NCBI GenBank assembly: GCA_039090855.1 | Contig: CM077023.1 | Span: forward strand, 82,187,127-82,251,126 | Length of the DNA: 64,000 bases | Source: Macrothele yani | Taxonomy: Eukaryota; Arthropoda; Arachnida; Araneae; Macrothelidae | Direction: 5' to 3' | Shown: positions 1 to 10,589 of the stretch, one piece after another | Numbering within the stretch: position 1 is the first letter of the stretch | Layout of the letters: every line of letters begins with the position of its first letter | The notes under the pieces: model-generated | Databases searched by the model: none | What the model was told of the DNA's origin: nothing | What the model saw: the letters and a program-made list of their open reading frames with translations, nothing else | Position numbers and translations under genes: made by a program

Positions 1-145
1 ACACTTCTTTCTTGCGTCAGATACTATTGTTTTCCATACCGGTTCCATTGACTTTAAATAGCTTTGATAAATTTAATTTGCGTCAGAACGGATTCAAAAG
101 ACGTGCTTATTACACCCGAAAATTCGGTGTCATCTTCCTTTTTTA
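1..145 (-). repeat. Dispersed repeat, first copy
   Basis: This stretch is the reverse complement of about 32632-32758, with only scattered differences. Both copies share the core where a TTTTCGGGTGTAAT motif leads into ATTAAATTTATCAAAGCT. In the second copy the sequence runs straight into the satellite array near 32760, so this may be an outlying piece of that satellite family. No coding potential is seen. It is cut by the window edge, so its true start is unknown. Confidence 0.6.
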
Positions 146-510
146 CTCTATTATGAAAATATGACACAGATCTTTGTTTTATCGTTCCCGCGAAGAACAT
201 CTTTTAGTTCATCATATTTCGAAGAATGCGTAATTATGTGCAAACTACTGTATTATACCTAGGTATAACGCCTTATTCTCATTGGTATAAAAATTTCATT
301 CATTGAACTGATATTTCTTTGACATTTTCTTGTTCATTTACATGCATAGGAACTATTGCTATAGCTGTGAAAAGGGGCCCAAGTCTTCTGTGGAATAGCT
401 GCATTCCAGTCACCCAGTTTTCATACTCCAAAGCTAAGATGATTTCTTTAAGATTTTGCTTATTTACTTAAAAAAAATGCTTTTCTTTTTAATATTTCAT
501 ACAGACAGAG
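146..510. other. Unannotated stretch
   Basis: AT-rich sequence with no recognisable coding region, RNA gene or clear repeat structure on either strand. Confidence 0.5.
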
Positions 511-602
511 TTTGAAACGGGTCAACAATTTTGGGCACGCACCCGGTCGTCACATAATTGGACCCGACGAGGACAAATCTGCTTTAAACTATAAATTCGA
601 AT
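511..602 (+). repeat. GGGTC-rich repeat arm, left
   Basis: The stretch begins near GAAACGGGTCAACAATTTTG and contains several GGGTC/GACCC motifs. A close relative lies at 11335-11430, where GAAACGGGTT and AATCTGCCTTGAACTA are recognisable. Related sequence in reverse lies at 1381-1475 and 23925-24030. The left and right pieces look like the inverted ends of one repeat family that has been opened by other insertions. The family is not recognised. Confidence 0.5.
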
Positions 603-1300
603 ATATAATCATCATTGTCAAATATTATCAATCCACTGCTGGATGAAGATCTCCTCAAGTTTATTCATCAACGTCTGTCTTGGGACAGTCTCCTCCATCC
701 ACCCATCTCCTACATGGTCATCTTCTGCGTCTTTTCTTGTCCCTAAAATTCCGTTTTTTCACCGGTGGTTCGTACTCCCGGCAATATGTCCAGCCCATTG
801 CCATTTCAGGAATTTTACTTTTCCACACTTGTCATTTTCCTGATCCACGAGTTCCTCTTTTTATCTTTCTTGGTTACACCAAGCATGCATCTCTCCATGC
901 TCTTTCAGTTTTCTGCAGTCTTTGCATCTCTTTTTTAGTTAAGGTCCACTTCTTTGCTGCGCACGTAAGCACTGGAAGGCTGCATTGATTAAACACTTTT
1001 CTTTTAAGACATAATGACATATTGCTCTAAAAAATTGTACTGTTTCTTCCAAAAGCTCTTCAACCAAGTTTCATACGTCAGTTCACTTCTTCACGAATGT
1101 GACCCTCGCTTGATATCTGCTTCCCAAGATAAATATAGGAATTGGTTACCTCCAGCTTTTTCCCCATCAACTGATAAATCTTCATTCCTTGTAAAAGCAT
1201 TGTACTTCAGTTTTGTCTTCTGAAAGTTCATTTTTAATCCCACTTCTTTGCTCTTCTCAGCAAGCTCCTGGATCGTACTCTGCAGCTCTGAAGTATTATT
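603..1300 (-). pseudogene. RTE-type LINE 3' fragment, decayed
   Basis: Read on the minus strand this is the 3' part of the RTE element that is intact at 52342-55527. The ATC repeat that corresponds to the element's GAT tail sits at its left edge, next to the ATCAATCCACTGCTGG block shared with 19577-21512 and 33870-34390. It covers the end of the reverse transcriptase region and the C-terminal tail only. Small deletions break the frame, for example loss of about 25 bases near 700. It is 5' truncated, as is usual for LINE copies, and is much older than the two near-identical copies elsewhere in the window. No protein can be made from it. Confidence 0.85.
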
Positions 1301-1348
1301 TCAATGACCTCTGCAGGATTCTCAAACTATTTTTTTTTCTTTTCCAAA

Positions 1349-1380
1349 GTAAAACGAAAAAAAAAAAAAAAAAAAAAAAA
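1349..1380. repeat. A-rich homopolymer tract
   Basis: A run of about 28 A residues lies just before the right GGGTC/GACCC arm. It could be a retroposon tail or simple slippage; nothing distinguishes these. Confidence 0.8.
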
Positions 1381-1475
1381 ACTGGTTGAAATCGGGTCAG
1401 GAACATCTTGACCCGACACGTTTGACCAGCAAGAAATTGTCGACCAGGTGAACCGCTGACCCGGAACCCATTTCC
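1381..1475 (-). repeat. GACCCG-rich repeat arm, right
   Basis: The GGGTCAGGAACATCTTGACC block and the following AAGAAATTGTCGAC closely match 23925-24030. In reverse complement the piece resembles the left arm at 511-602, so the two probably bound one disrupted element that now contains the RTE fragment. Confidence 0.5.
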
Positions 1476-2118
1476 TTCTCTGCATACAAAACTGCCGTCA
1501 AAAATCCCTGGCTACTTCTTTAACCAGTTTCATATGAAGTTTCCCCAAAAATTTTCAAAAATCTTTCTGCTGAGGCTAGAGGTCCCCTTAGCCGTGAGTC
1601 ACCCTCCCCGCACTGCGGGGGCTGAGAGAGCTATCAGTACGCTTATATGCCTGACTAGTTTTACTGAAACTTTTTGTGTACCATTTGTGCGTACTCCAGC
1701 CAAAAGCTGGTGCGACTGGCGCATAGGTAATGAAACCCTCTTTTTCCTAATGATGTCAGGGTAAGAGTACGAACATCTATACATATTTCGGTGTATGCCC
1801 GTATATCAGGGAAAAAGTACCAGCAAACTAATACGTCATAGAAAGCGGCCACAAGGAACGTACACCAGTAAAATGTCATAGAAAAAGATTAATAAACACG
1901 GAACTCTCTCACACTGCGAACAGCATAGCCGACTTTGATAAGATATTTTTCGCTATATTTTTTTGACTTTCGAATAAAAAAATACAAAATCTAGAGAGTA
2001 CTCTGGTACTCTTTGTAGATAATTTATGCTATGCATTTTCGCATAAAGCTTTTTGTATGTGTGAAATAAAACGAGTGATTTGAGAGTATACAGTGTTTTG
2101 CGCAGAACACATTGAATT
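1476..2118. other. Unannotated stretch
   Basis: No gene recognised. Short open frames here have no motif and no repeat partner. The CCCTCCCCGCACTGCGGGGGC stretch near 1602 can form a small GC-rich hairpin. The sequence otherwise looks like ordinary AT-rich intergenic DNA. Confidence 0.5.
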
Positions 2119-2196
2119 TACAGAGGGTGAGTCGAAAGTTTTGCAATATATGCATAAACGCATGTGCTGTGGCGGGTATGTCACGTGCTTAAACTA

Positions 2197-3563
2197 CACT
2201 GCTGGCCACCCAAAATGCAACACCAAGAAGGAAGCATCCGATTGGCCTGAAATTCGCAGCATACGTCGCACACGAGAGGACATGCAATCGATTAGCATTG
2301 CAGGGCATATGCAAATCATGTGCGCCAGTCATGCCACAGAGAATCACTATAAGAAGGGTGCACAGAAGGTGGGGTGTAAGTAGTGGAACTGTGTTGTGCT
2401 GCCGGACCTGTGCGTGGGAGGCTTCCTGATGCCGCGTCGCAGAATACGGCAGTCATCCCAGCACATTTCGGAGTTCGACAGAGGACGAATAGTGGCTTAT
2501 CGCGACAGCGGTTTATCGTACCGAGACATCGGCGCCCGTGTGGGACGACACCCAGCCACAGTGAGGCGAGTATGGATTCGGTGGGTGCAGGAGAAACGGA
2601 CGGACCGACGTGAGTGATGGCCGCAGCCGCGGCACACCACCGAACGAGAGGACCGGCATGTTCTGCGGCGGGCATTGACCGCTCACACCGCCACATCACG
2701 AACGTTAGCGCAGGACTTAGGGTGTGTTGCGCAACAATCTGTGTCAGCACGTACCGTTCAACGTCGTCTGTAGGAGCGGGGACTTGTCGCACGGCGCCCA
2801 TTGCACCGATTACCATTAACGTTACACCACCGGCGAGTGCGGCGGCAGTGGGCCGTTGAACGCCGCACTTGGACTACGGAATGGCACGACATTGTCTTCT
2901 CCGACGAATCCCGCTTCTGCTTGCAACACCACGATGGTCAGATCAACGTGTGGCGGCACCGCGGCGAGAGACTGTATGACGCCTGCATTATGCTTCGCCA
3001 TACCGGTCCGTTCGTCTGGCGTTATGGTTTGGGGCGCAATTGGATATGACATCCGCACCCCTCTGGTACGCATCGCCAGTACACTCAACAGCCACCGCTA
3101 CATCTCCGACGTTTTGAAGCCTGTAGTCATCCCTTACCTGCAGGACCTGCCAGCGGCCACGTTTCAACAGGACAAAGCGCGTTCGCACGTGGCACGCATC
3201 GTGCAACAATTCTTCACGGCCCACCAAGTTTCACTGCTGCCGTGGCCCGCCTGTTCTCCCGATATGTTGCCCATCGAACACGTCTGGTTGCTGATCGGCA
3301 ACCGATCGGCCCGGCAAGCACCACCCGCGGCTGCGCCTGATGAACTGTGGCAACGTGTGTAAGCAGCCTGGACCGACATACCCCAAGCCCACATCCAAAG
3401 CCTCTTTCGTTCGATGCCGTGGCGTGTAGCGGCCGTTATTGCCAGTCGTACTATTGATGTCTGCGTGTTCCGCAAGTCGCACGGGCCTGTAAGCTCAATC
3501 GTTTGAACTTTGTATATGTTGTTACATGTCCAGTAAATCTGGCTTTGCTATCTGGCAGCAGTG
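2197..3563 (+). mobile_element. Tc1-like transposon nested in the mariner
   Basis: The left end reads CACTGCTGGCCACCC and the right end is its approximate inverse (GGCAGCAGTG). Both are flanked by TA, at 2195-2196 and 3564-3565. The sub-terminal CACCAAGAAGGA block is shared with the Tc1-like element at 5198-6628, so the two belong to related families. Length is about 1.37 kb. It lies between the left inverted repeat and the transposase start of the mariner, so it arrived after the mariner was in place. Confidence 0.88.
2429..3484 (+). pseudogene. Tc1-like transposase, broken
   Basis: The product would cut and rejoin the element's own ends in the nucleus. From 2429 an N-terminal helix-turn-helix reads FDRGRIVAYRDSGLSYRDIG. 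The catalytic triad lies in VFSDESRF (about 2893), FQQDKARSH (about 3163) and SPDMLPIEHVW (about 3256). I count 34 residues between the second Asp and the Glu, the standard DD34E spacing. The reading frame is broken: a stop near 2617, at least one frameshift before 2800, another near 3015 between the VFSDES and MVWGAI parts, and a stop at 3361 before the C-terminal tail. All three catalytic residues survive, so decay is recent enough to read but no functional protein can result. Confidence 0.85.
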
Positions 3564-3671
3564 TAGTTCAAGTCACTCACTGCAGTCAGTCGAAAGGGAT
3601 ATAAAGTGGTAGTCGCTGCTGTAAACAGTATTGCATGTCGTCGTTCTGTCTGTGGTTGGGACGCCTAAAAG

Positions 3672-4657
3672 ATGAACAACCACAACCGGCTAATTAGGGA
3701 ACTTTTGCTTTACGAGTTTGATCTCGGTCATAACGCTGCTCAAGCAACACGAAACATTTGTCATACGAAAGGGGAAGGTTCCGTGGACCCCAGCACCGCA
3801 ACGAGATGGTTCAAGAAATTTCGTTCAGGTGACACAAACCTCGACGATCAGCCAAGGTCAGGTAGGCCGCGAACCGTGAATTCTGAGGTCGTAGAGGCAA
3901 ATCCGGCAACCAGCACTCGGAGATTATCAGGCGAGCTAGGCATATGACAGACCACTGTGGTTGGCCACCTTCAGGACCTCGGCAAGGTCTACAGGAGCTG
4001 CCGCATTGTCCCTCACGAACTGACGCCAGATGAAGCAAATCGTCGAGTGGAAGTGTGCATGAAACTCCTACAAAACCCGCGCGATGTACGTTTCATCAAG
4101 AGAATTGTTACGTGCGATGAAAAGTGAGTCTATTTCCAAAATCCTAACACACATCTGCAGTGATTGAGCGCGGGGCATCTCCCTGAACCTGTTGCTAAAT
4201 GTGGGCGCTTCGAGTACAAGGTGATGCTCTGCGTCTGGTGGAATTTCGAGGGGATAATCCATTACGAATTTGTTCCAGACTGTCGGACCATCAACGCCAA
4301 CCTCTACTGTGAACAGCTGAAGTGGATGTATGCCGTTTTGGAGGAGAAGTACCCGGCACTGGTGAACAAAAAGCGCTCTCTCCTACAGAAGGGCAATACT
4401 CGGCCTCATACCGTGAGAACGACCCGGGCCACACCCAACATATAGTCTGGACCTTGCCCCCCTCGGATTATTACTTGTTCCGGTCCATGGCCCAATTCCT
4501 TTGCGGGCGGCACTTCGACAACCAGGAGGAAGTGGCAGCTGGGGTGAAGGAGTTCTTTGCCTCGAAAGACAAGAACTGGTACCGCCGCGAAATCGAAGAA
4601 CTGGCAGACAGATGGCTAAAGACAGTGCAACACGATGGCCTATTCTTTGAATGCTAG
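3672..4657 (+). pseudogene. mariner transposase, broken
   Basis: Translation from the ATG at 3672 gives a typical mariner N-terminus with paired helix-turn-helix segments, including ATRWFKKFRSGDTNLDDQPR and GRPRTV. A stop follows at 3945. The first catalytic Asp is in VTCDEK (about 4110), where the normally following Trp codon is TGA. The block LLQKGNTRPHT (about 4382) has Gly where the second catalytic Asp belongs. A short deletion and frameshift near 4430 precede the third Asp in PPSDYYLF (about 4460), so the normal spacing is lost. The C-terminus NWYRREIEELADRW is recognisable. The missing second Asp, the stops and the deletion make it a clear pseudogene. Confidence 0.88.
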
Positions 4658-4734
4658 TCAGCTTTCGTCGTACAGGTACGTATGAAGACACAAAGTGATC
4701 CAAATATTGCAAAACTTTCGACACACCCTCTGTA

Positions 4735-5195
4735 CTAAACTATGGCGGCGGCAATAGTAAGTATTTCAACTGTTTATTTTTTCAAAACCATAATTTATGG
4801 TTATTATATATTAATCAGAATTATACGAACGTAAGAAACGACCCTAATACCGATTAAATAGGATGTAGCTAAGAAAGTCCATCTACGCATGCGCATGCTA
4901 AAATCTGACTTCGAGACAGAAAGAAAAGCTGAATCACAAGTGTTAGTGAGGGTATTGGTAACTTTTGTTCTGCTATACCCCTTCGTGTATACATACATCA
5001 TTTTAAAACTCTCTCTATAACAGGTAACCTGGTTGGAGAGGAAACCAAATTTCGATAGGACGCTCAGTTTTCATAGTATCAAAAATACATTTTGGTAATG
5101 GCTTTTACTGCATTCAGCATCAGGTTCTCGCAATTTACTCAAATTGCAATGAGATAGTGTTATGTTTATATAAAACGTGATGAAATAATTTGTTA
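4735..5195. other. Unannotated stretch between transposons
   Basis: About 460 bases of AT-rich sequence with no motif, no good open frame and no repeat partner that I can see. Confidence 0.5.
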
Positions 5196-5197
5196 TA

Positions 5198-6628
5198 CAC
5201 TGGCGGAAAGTGAAAAAAGAACACCAAGAAGGAATTGGCGGACGATCATGAAATTTACATATGTTAATGGGGTCGAGTTTACGTAGGTGTGATGTTAATT
5301 TCGGGACCAACCAGTGAGCGCTTACGCCACAGCACGGCATAATATGCAAATTATCGTCGCTGGTATTTAAGGAGTACGGCGAAGTGAATGTAATCAGTCG
5401 TCGGCGTACGGACACGTGCGAAGACCCTGAAGAAGCTGCAATGCCTGGACATGGAAGACGTGTAGGATTTCAGAAGTTATCGGACTTTGAGCGAGGTCGT
5501 CTAGTCGGACTCCGCGAGGCCGGGTGGTCGTATCATCGTGTTGCGGAGCAAATTGGACGGGAAGTATCGGTGGTGGTACGATGGTGGCGTAGATGGTCCG
5601 AGGAACATTCCCACACGAGAAGACGTGGAACCGGGAGTCACAGACGGACTGATGAGCGGACCGATTGACGCATAAGAAGAGCGGCGTTGTCAAGCAGAAT
5701 ATCCACTGCGACGCAAATCGGAGCTGCCGTTGCACCTGAGATGTCTGTGCGAACAATCCGCAACCGTCTACTTAATGCAGGACTACGTGCACGTGTGCCT
5801 CTGGCATGTGTACCTCTGACTCCAGCCCACCGTCAGGAACGGCTGCAGTGGTGTCGCCAACGTCTGCACTGGAGAACGCAATGGCGATCTGTCGTGTTCA
5901 GCGATGAAAGCAGATTCTGCTTGGGAGCCTCCGATGGCCGTAAACGTGTTCGCAGACGGACAGGAGAGCGTCTCCACCCTTCTTGCATCCGCCAGCGACA
6001 CACAGGGCCTACACCTGGTCTTTTGATGTGGGGAGCGATCAGCTATTATTCCCTTACACAACTAGTGTTTGTACCGGGTACGTTAAGCAGCACCTCCTAC
6101 ATCAACAACATCATTCAGCCTGTTGTTGTGCCATTTGTAAGGTCGGTCCATCGTGGTGTTTTCCAGCAAGATAACGCACGCCCACACACGGCACGTGCAA
6201 CGCAACATGCACTTCAGGGTGTGAGAAAACTTCCATGGCCTGCACGTTCACCGGATTTGTCCCCCATTGAGCACGTGTGGGATTTTATGGGACAGCGACT
6301 TATCCGGTCTCCACGGCCAGCCACGACCATCCCCGATTTACGCGTCCAGGTTGAGGATGCTCGGAACTCAATACCCCAAACTTACATCCAACATCTGTAC
6401 GACACACTCCATGCCAGAATTGCACAGTGTGACGCAGTTCATGGCGGTTCAACCTCGTACTAACCATGTTACATAGAAATGTTATTTTTCAGTTTACCAG
6501 CAAATACAGCTGTATTTTGCCATAATGTGTTGATCACGTTATCCTCTGTATTCCGTTATTATGCTGTATAAATTTCGTTGGTATCAGACGTCTCCTTCTT
6601 GGTGTTCTTTTTTCACTTTCCGCCAGTG
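5198..6628 (+). mobile_element. Tc1-like transposon with perfect 36-bp inverted ends
   Basis: The termini 5198-5233 and 6593-6628 are perfect 36-bp inverted repeats beginning CACTGGCGGAAAGTG. They are flanked by the target TA at 5196-5197 and 6629-6630. Total length is 1431 bp. The interior carries one transposase frame with a single internal stop. Intact ends plus a nearly intact gene indicate recent movement. Such a copy could still be mobilised if transposase were supplied by another copy. Confidence 0.95.
5441..6463 (+). pseudogene. Tc1-like transposase with one nonsense codon
   Basis: Translation from the ATG at 5441 gives an N-terminal helix-turn-helix (FERGRLVGLREAGWSYHRVA). An upstream in-frame ATG at 5384 is possible but adds residues unlike the family. 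One TGA at 5666-5668 interrupts the frame, most simply a CGA to TGA change; the same frame continues open to the stop at 6461-6463. The catalytic residues are in VVFSDESRFCL, FQQDNARPHTA and SPDLSPIEHVWD. I count 32 residues between the second Asp and the Glu, two fewer than the DD34E norm. That could be a small deletion in this copy or a family trait. Apart from the stop, the 340-codon length is normal for Tc1-like transposases. Confidence 0.88.
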
Positions 6629-6630
6629 TA

Positions 6631-7486
6631 TATAGTTTTGTAGAATACATTGGTGAGTAAATTAACAATTGTTGCGTCACTTCATGAGACAGAATGCGGC
6701 ACGCTCAGATTTCAACAATGGTTTTGACTACTTCTGTAAGGAATTTTCGTTACGTTGAGAATTTTCACTTGGGATTTACTATTGTCGGGAAAGATGCATC
6801 GAATCAAAAACAAAAACTCTGTTGGATCCTGGATGTGTTGGATCCTGTTGAAATATGCATTGTAATGCGAATTGAATTGGGATACAATTTTAAAATTTTA
6901 ACAGGGAAATAATTCTAAATATCAGCTCATCACTGAATGCGGCATCAAAGCACGCTCAAAACGGCGTGTTGTGTCAGATAGTTATTATCCTTTGAAAATT
7001 AACTACAAATAATAAAAAAAAAAATCAAAAATTCTCTTGAAGACTCCGTTTCCCACTAAATCGCCATTAAGACCATCCTGAAAGTTGAAATGTGTGTGCA
7101 CATGGCGCACAGCAATTTTCCTACTGAATTAATTTGGATATTTATTTGGTCACTGATCGCCTACTGGGTAACGGTATTGGTATCTCTTATTCGAGTAGAC
7201 GCCGTTTTTAAGTCTGGAACACCATTTTGCTTCATAAACCAGTACTGTTAAGTTATAGTCTCTTTTATGACAAATGTGGGTGAAACATGGAATTCGGAAT
7301 ATTTCTGCAGGGGAATCGCTTTGAGCTCTGTATCAGTCTGTGGATAAGGGGATGGGGATTATAGGCCATCGCAATTCGTATTAGTATTACATTCAAGATT
7401 ACAAAAAGATGCTAGGGCTTACCAATAACCCTGAGCTCTAAATCCAAAGACATCCATTTAACTGTAGTTGGCTTTATCTTAATTAA
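6631..7486. other. Unannotated stretch
   Basis: About 850 bases between two transposons. A 72-codon open frame at 6694-6912 has no motif I know and is probably chance. No clear repeats are seen. Confidence 0.5.
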
Positions 7487-7488
7487 TA

Positions 7489-8733
7489 CGAGGGTCATTA
7501 CAAAAGTTTTGCACACTGCGTAGACGCTCCCCGTAGGATGACGCAATCGCTCCAATCGTTGCGCCAGTTGTCCGTGTATAGAGTTGTGTCTACGTTTGCT
7601 GGCTAATTTGTTCCTGTTCTGAAAAATTCTACTTAGAAATGGAGGGAAAAAGTGAGTCAGGTCATATCTCGCGTAGCGGCCAGCGATCCAATCCCCTACC
7701 GAAATTCATAAAGTTTTGTGTGAACTTTGTGGGGTTAGTGGATTGTAGCACTGTGTCACGGTGGGCTCCTCGTTTCCGTCAAGATCGAGAAAGCATCGAA
7801 GACGACCCATGAAAGCTGCAGGCCATCATATGCAACGGACGACATTTCTGTGGTTATCGTCAACAGCATTTTGGAAGAATATCGATGGAAAACATGTGAA
7901 GAGATTGCATATGAAGCAAACATGTCCACCGCTTCGGTTTTCAGAATCCTACCTGAAAAATTACAGAAGAGAAAAGTGGCTGCCCAAATGGGTTCCACAT
8001 AATCTGAGTGAAGAGCAGCAAGCAGTTCGCAAAGGTATCGCAGAAGAATTGCTTCAGCGGTACGAGACAGAAGGCCAGCAGTTTTTGGACATAACTGTTG
8101 ATATAGACGAAACCTGGATACGAAACTTTGAAGCAGAACTGAAATCTCCGTCCTCTCAGTGGAAACATTCAGAATTATCTCGCCAGAAAAAATTCCACCG
8201 TCAACAATCGAAGGTTAAGCTGATGATGATTATGGCCTATGACAAGCTTCGAGTGATGGCAACAGACAGAGTGCCCGAGGATTACAGAAGGTTTCTGCAA
8301 AATGTTTTTCGCCCAAAGATTCGCCAAAGAAGGCCCGACATGCTCGAAGCTGGTGTCATCATTTTGAACGACAACGCGAAGCCGGTTGTTGCCCGTACAG
8401 TAAGAGACATTCTGGAAAAGTAAGGATGGGAATTACTTCCCCACGCGCCATACAGTCCTCACATGAGCCCACCAGACTATGACTTGTTACCTAAACTGAA
8501 GAAGCCACTCCGCGGGAAACGATTCAGGATATTTCCAATGAGGTGACCCGAGTAATCCAATACCTCAACAATGGAGATGTCCTGACTGGAATACAAGACT
8601 TGCCCAAACGTTGGGTCGCTGTTATAAAGAAGCATGGAGCTTATACTTCGAAGGCCTGTAAAGGTGTGTTGTGAAATAAATTCGTTTTTTAAGAGATAGC
8701 CCACAGTATCCAAAACTTTTGAAATGACCCTCG
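7489..8733 (+). mobile_element. mariner transposon, second family
   Basis: The left end CGAGGGTCATTACAAAAG and the right end form an inverted repeat of about 28 bp with a few mismatches. TA lies at 7487-7488 and 8734-8735. Length is 1245 bp, normal for mariner. These ends are unlike those of the mariner at 2121-4732, so at least two mariner families have invaded this genome. Confidence 0.93.
7639..8675 (+). pseudogene. mariner transposase, lightly decayed
   Basis: The family start is the ATG at 7639 (MEGKSE). The N-terminal region is broken by a stop and frameshift near 7800-7960, then a 220-codon frame runs from about 7761 to 8423. The first catalytic Asp is in DIDETWIRNF. The second is in VIILNDNAKPVVA. 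A TAA at 8421-8423 replaces what is normally a Tyr codon, and the same frame continues with GWELLPHAPYSPHMSPPDYD. I count 34 residues between the second Asp and the final Asp of PPDYD, matching the mariner D,D34D signature. The C-terminal KKPLRGKRF block follows. All three catalytic Asp codons remain, but stops and frameshifts prevent expression. Confidence 0.85.
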
Positions 8734-8735
8734 TA

Positions 8736-9585
8736 TCATCGTGCTTGGTCCGGTGGCACTTTTGTTACATAAGTACAGAGAATTTTGCTACGTCATTTCA
8801 GAGAAAACGCTCAACTTACAGACAGAAGGGCAAGTTCTATTTTAAGGGAGTAACATTTTATACAGAAATAAAGCTCATATGAAGTTAGCGATTGTTACTT
8901 ATAAGTCCAAAATAATTTTTCATTCGTTCGTTCGTTCCAAAAATTCCAGACGAAAAAGAAAAATACGATAAAGTGCGCCGTTTCTCGAGTGGTCTACCAG
9001 GAAATGTCCCGGTGGGCTAATCAGCCCCTGCACATGAAGTTCGGCTCTGAGAATATCTTATCACCTCTCACTCATCTCACACAGCCCTGCGAAATTTTTT
9101 CTATTGTGTTTGCCTTTGACTAGCTCCCAGAGTTGCCACATGAATAGAAACTATCGGGTGTTCAGAAATGGCATTCTGTTCGAAAAACGTAAACGAGAGA
9201 TATACAAAAATTATCTAAGAGATAGAAACAGAACGTTAAGGTTATGTATGCCACAGCAAATAATTTAAACATTTCACCCTATTCGCATGTACACTGATGT
9301 CTAAAATTAAAGTTCGGGAGGCATTTGCAAACAAATAGTCTAAAGCGCTCAATAAAATGGGTTATGATGTTCGCAGAACATATGCAAAAAATATGAAATT
9401 TGCGTATCATTAAGCAAAATATTGTCCAATATGTAAATTTAGTTACATACTTAGAGCCAACTAGCAGTGGCATTTCTTGTTGACAGCTAGTGTAACAAAC
9501 GTTCTGGTGGCTGCAAATGCTTTACTTATGTCTTATACACGTGTATCTGACACTGCACGGTGACGAGCGATAGGTTGAATAGAAT
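8736..9585. other. Unannotated stretch
   Basis: No gene recognised. A short (TTCG)n run sits near 8925. The rest is AT-rich sequence without repeat partners in the window. Confidence 0.5.
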
Positions 9586-9910
9586 TTGAATTTAATTTTG
9601 CCGTATTACACCATCCACCACACAATCAAATCGCACATACAATTTCTGTACCAAAAAGATTGACCAAATACAAATCGCACCATATGCAAACACAAAAGAA
9701 GTACAGTACATATATGTAAGAAAAGAATTAATACAACACATAAATGCAAAAATATGAATAATAATACAACTAATACAAACACATAAACCATCAAACATGC
9801 AAATACAAATATTATACAATAATAATATACATATAATGCAAAGTACAAATGAAGTAATAGTAATACAAAAACACGTATGATAATATGAATAGTTTAGTTT
9901 TAGTTTAAAT
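9586..9910. repeat. A-rich low-complexity tract
   Basis: The plus strand is strongly A- and C-biased, dominated by recurring ATACAAAT, ACACATAAA and CAAATACAAAT blocks. On the minus strand this yields a misleading open frame rich in Cys, Ile and Phe that I do not regard as a gene. Confidence 0.7.
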
Positions 9911-9961
9911 AATTTGAAGAACTGCAACAGATTCTTAACAAATCGTTACGACGCAATGTGG

Positions 9962-10014
9962 CAAGGGAACTAGGGGAAAAGGCTAACAGATAGCTTTTTC
10001 CCCTAGTTCCCTTG
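9962..10014. repeat. Hairpin with 19-bp perfect stem
   Basis: Arms 9962-9980 and 9996-10014 are perfect inverted repeats of CAAGGGAACTAGGGGAAAA around a 15-base loop. The loop contains GGCTA and TAGCT, which extend the pairing with one mismatch. No gene borders it, so it is not read as a terminator. See the group of similar hairpins in this window. Confidence 0.9.
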
Positions 10015-10221
10015 AACGTGCACTTGAGAACTCCCAGTCAATCTGGCGTGTGGAATGCAACGTCACACACATTTATTTTTCTAAGCGCTGGAGAAGGGAT
10101 TCTCTTATTTTTCCTATCTCGCGGTGTGGAAAGAATATCATACCATTGCGAGATTTTGAACGACTGGGTCATCCGGAAAGTTCGGGCGCCATTATAACGA
10201 AGTAAATTTCTCCGTCATTTT

Positions 10222-10290
10222 TATCCACGCCGGGGCTCGAACCCGGGTCCCATAAGTCGCTCTACCAATTGAGCTACGCTGACGTTCGTC
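10222..10290 (-). repeat. tRNA-derived SINE head or tRNA pseudogene
   Basis: On the minus strand the sequence has a classic RNA polymerase III A box, TAGCTCAATTGGTAGAGC (10259-10276), and a B box, GGTTCGAGCCC (10233-10243). Only about 15 bases separate the two boxes, too few to hold an anticodon arm, so this is not a working tRNA gene. The outer bases can form an imperfect acceptor-like stem. It is most likely the head of a SINE or a shrunken tRNA pseudogene. It does not match the SINE family at 32408 or the one at 60438. Confidence 0.75.
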
Positions 10291-10589
10291 CTGACTGCTA
10301 TCAGTCTTTATGTCGTGTGCGTCCTGCTGGCAGGTACGTCACACAAGTCAAGGAACAATTTAACCGTAATACAGTAAATTAAAGTAATGATGCATAATAT
10401 ATGACCAACCGTTAATCAACCATTAATTAAGAAAGTCTTAAGCTATCTTTTAAATACCAAATAGTGTGTCATCGAAGCAGGCTAGTCTAAGGCCCAGGTC
10501 TCAAGGGACTTGAATATCCATCCTAGAGTGGATTCATGGTAATGGCAGCAATTCAACAACACTGGTGGATGTATAACGAAGGCCTGGCA

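Larger units (their letters stand above)
2121..4732 (+). mobile_element. mariner transposon interrupted by a Tc1-like element
   Basis: The two ends form a 29-bp inverted repeat, 2121-2149 and 4704-4732, with a single mismatch. The left end begins CAGAGGGTGAGTCGAAAGTT. Target-site TA dinucleotides sit at 2119-2120 and 4733-4734. Taking out the nested Tc1-like element (2197-3563) and one TA leaves about 1243 bp, the usual size of a mariner. The body encodes a decayed mariner transposase at 3672-4657. The element is immobile because its transposase is broken, although the ends are well kept. Confidence 0.93.

Noticed and set aside
2316..2816. 166-codon minus-strand frame
   Set aside because: It is antisense to the Tc1-like transposase and has no motif of its own.
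9592..9927. Hydrophobic Cys- and Ile-rich minus-strand frame
   Set aside because: It comes from A- and C-biased low-complexity DNA; apparent membrane segments are a composition effect.
9962..10014. Transcription terminator
   Set aside because: No gene or operon precedes it and the genome is eukaryotic; the hairpin is better explained as an inverted duplication.
10222..10290. Functional tRNA gene
   Set aside because: There is no space for an anticodon stem-loop between the two promoter boxes.
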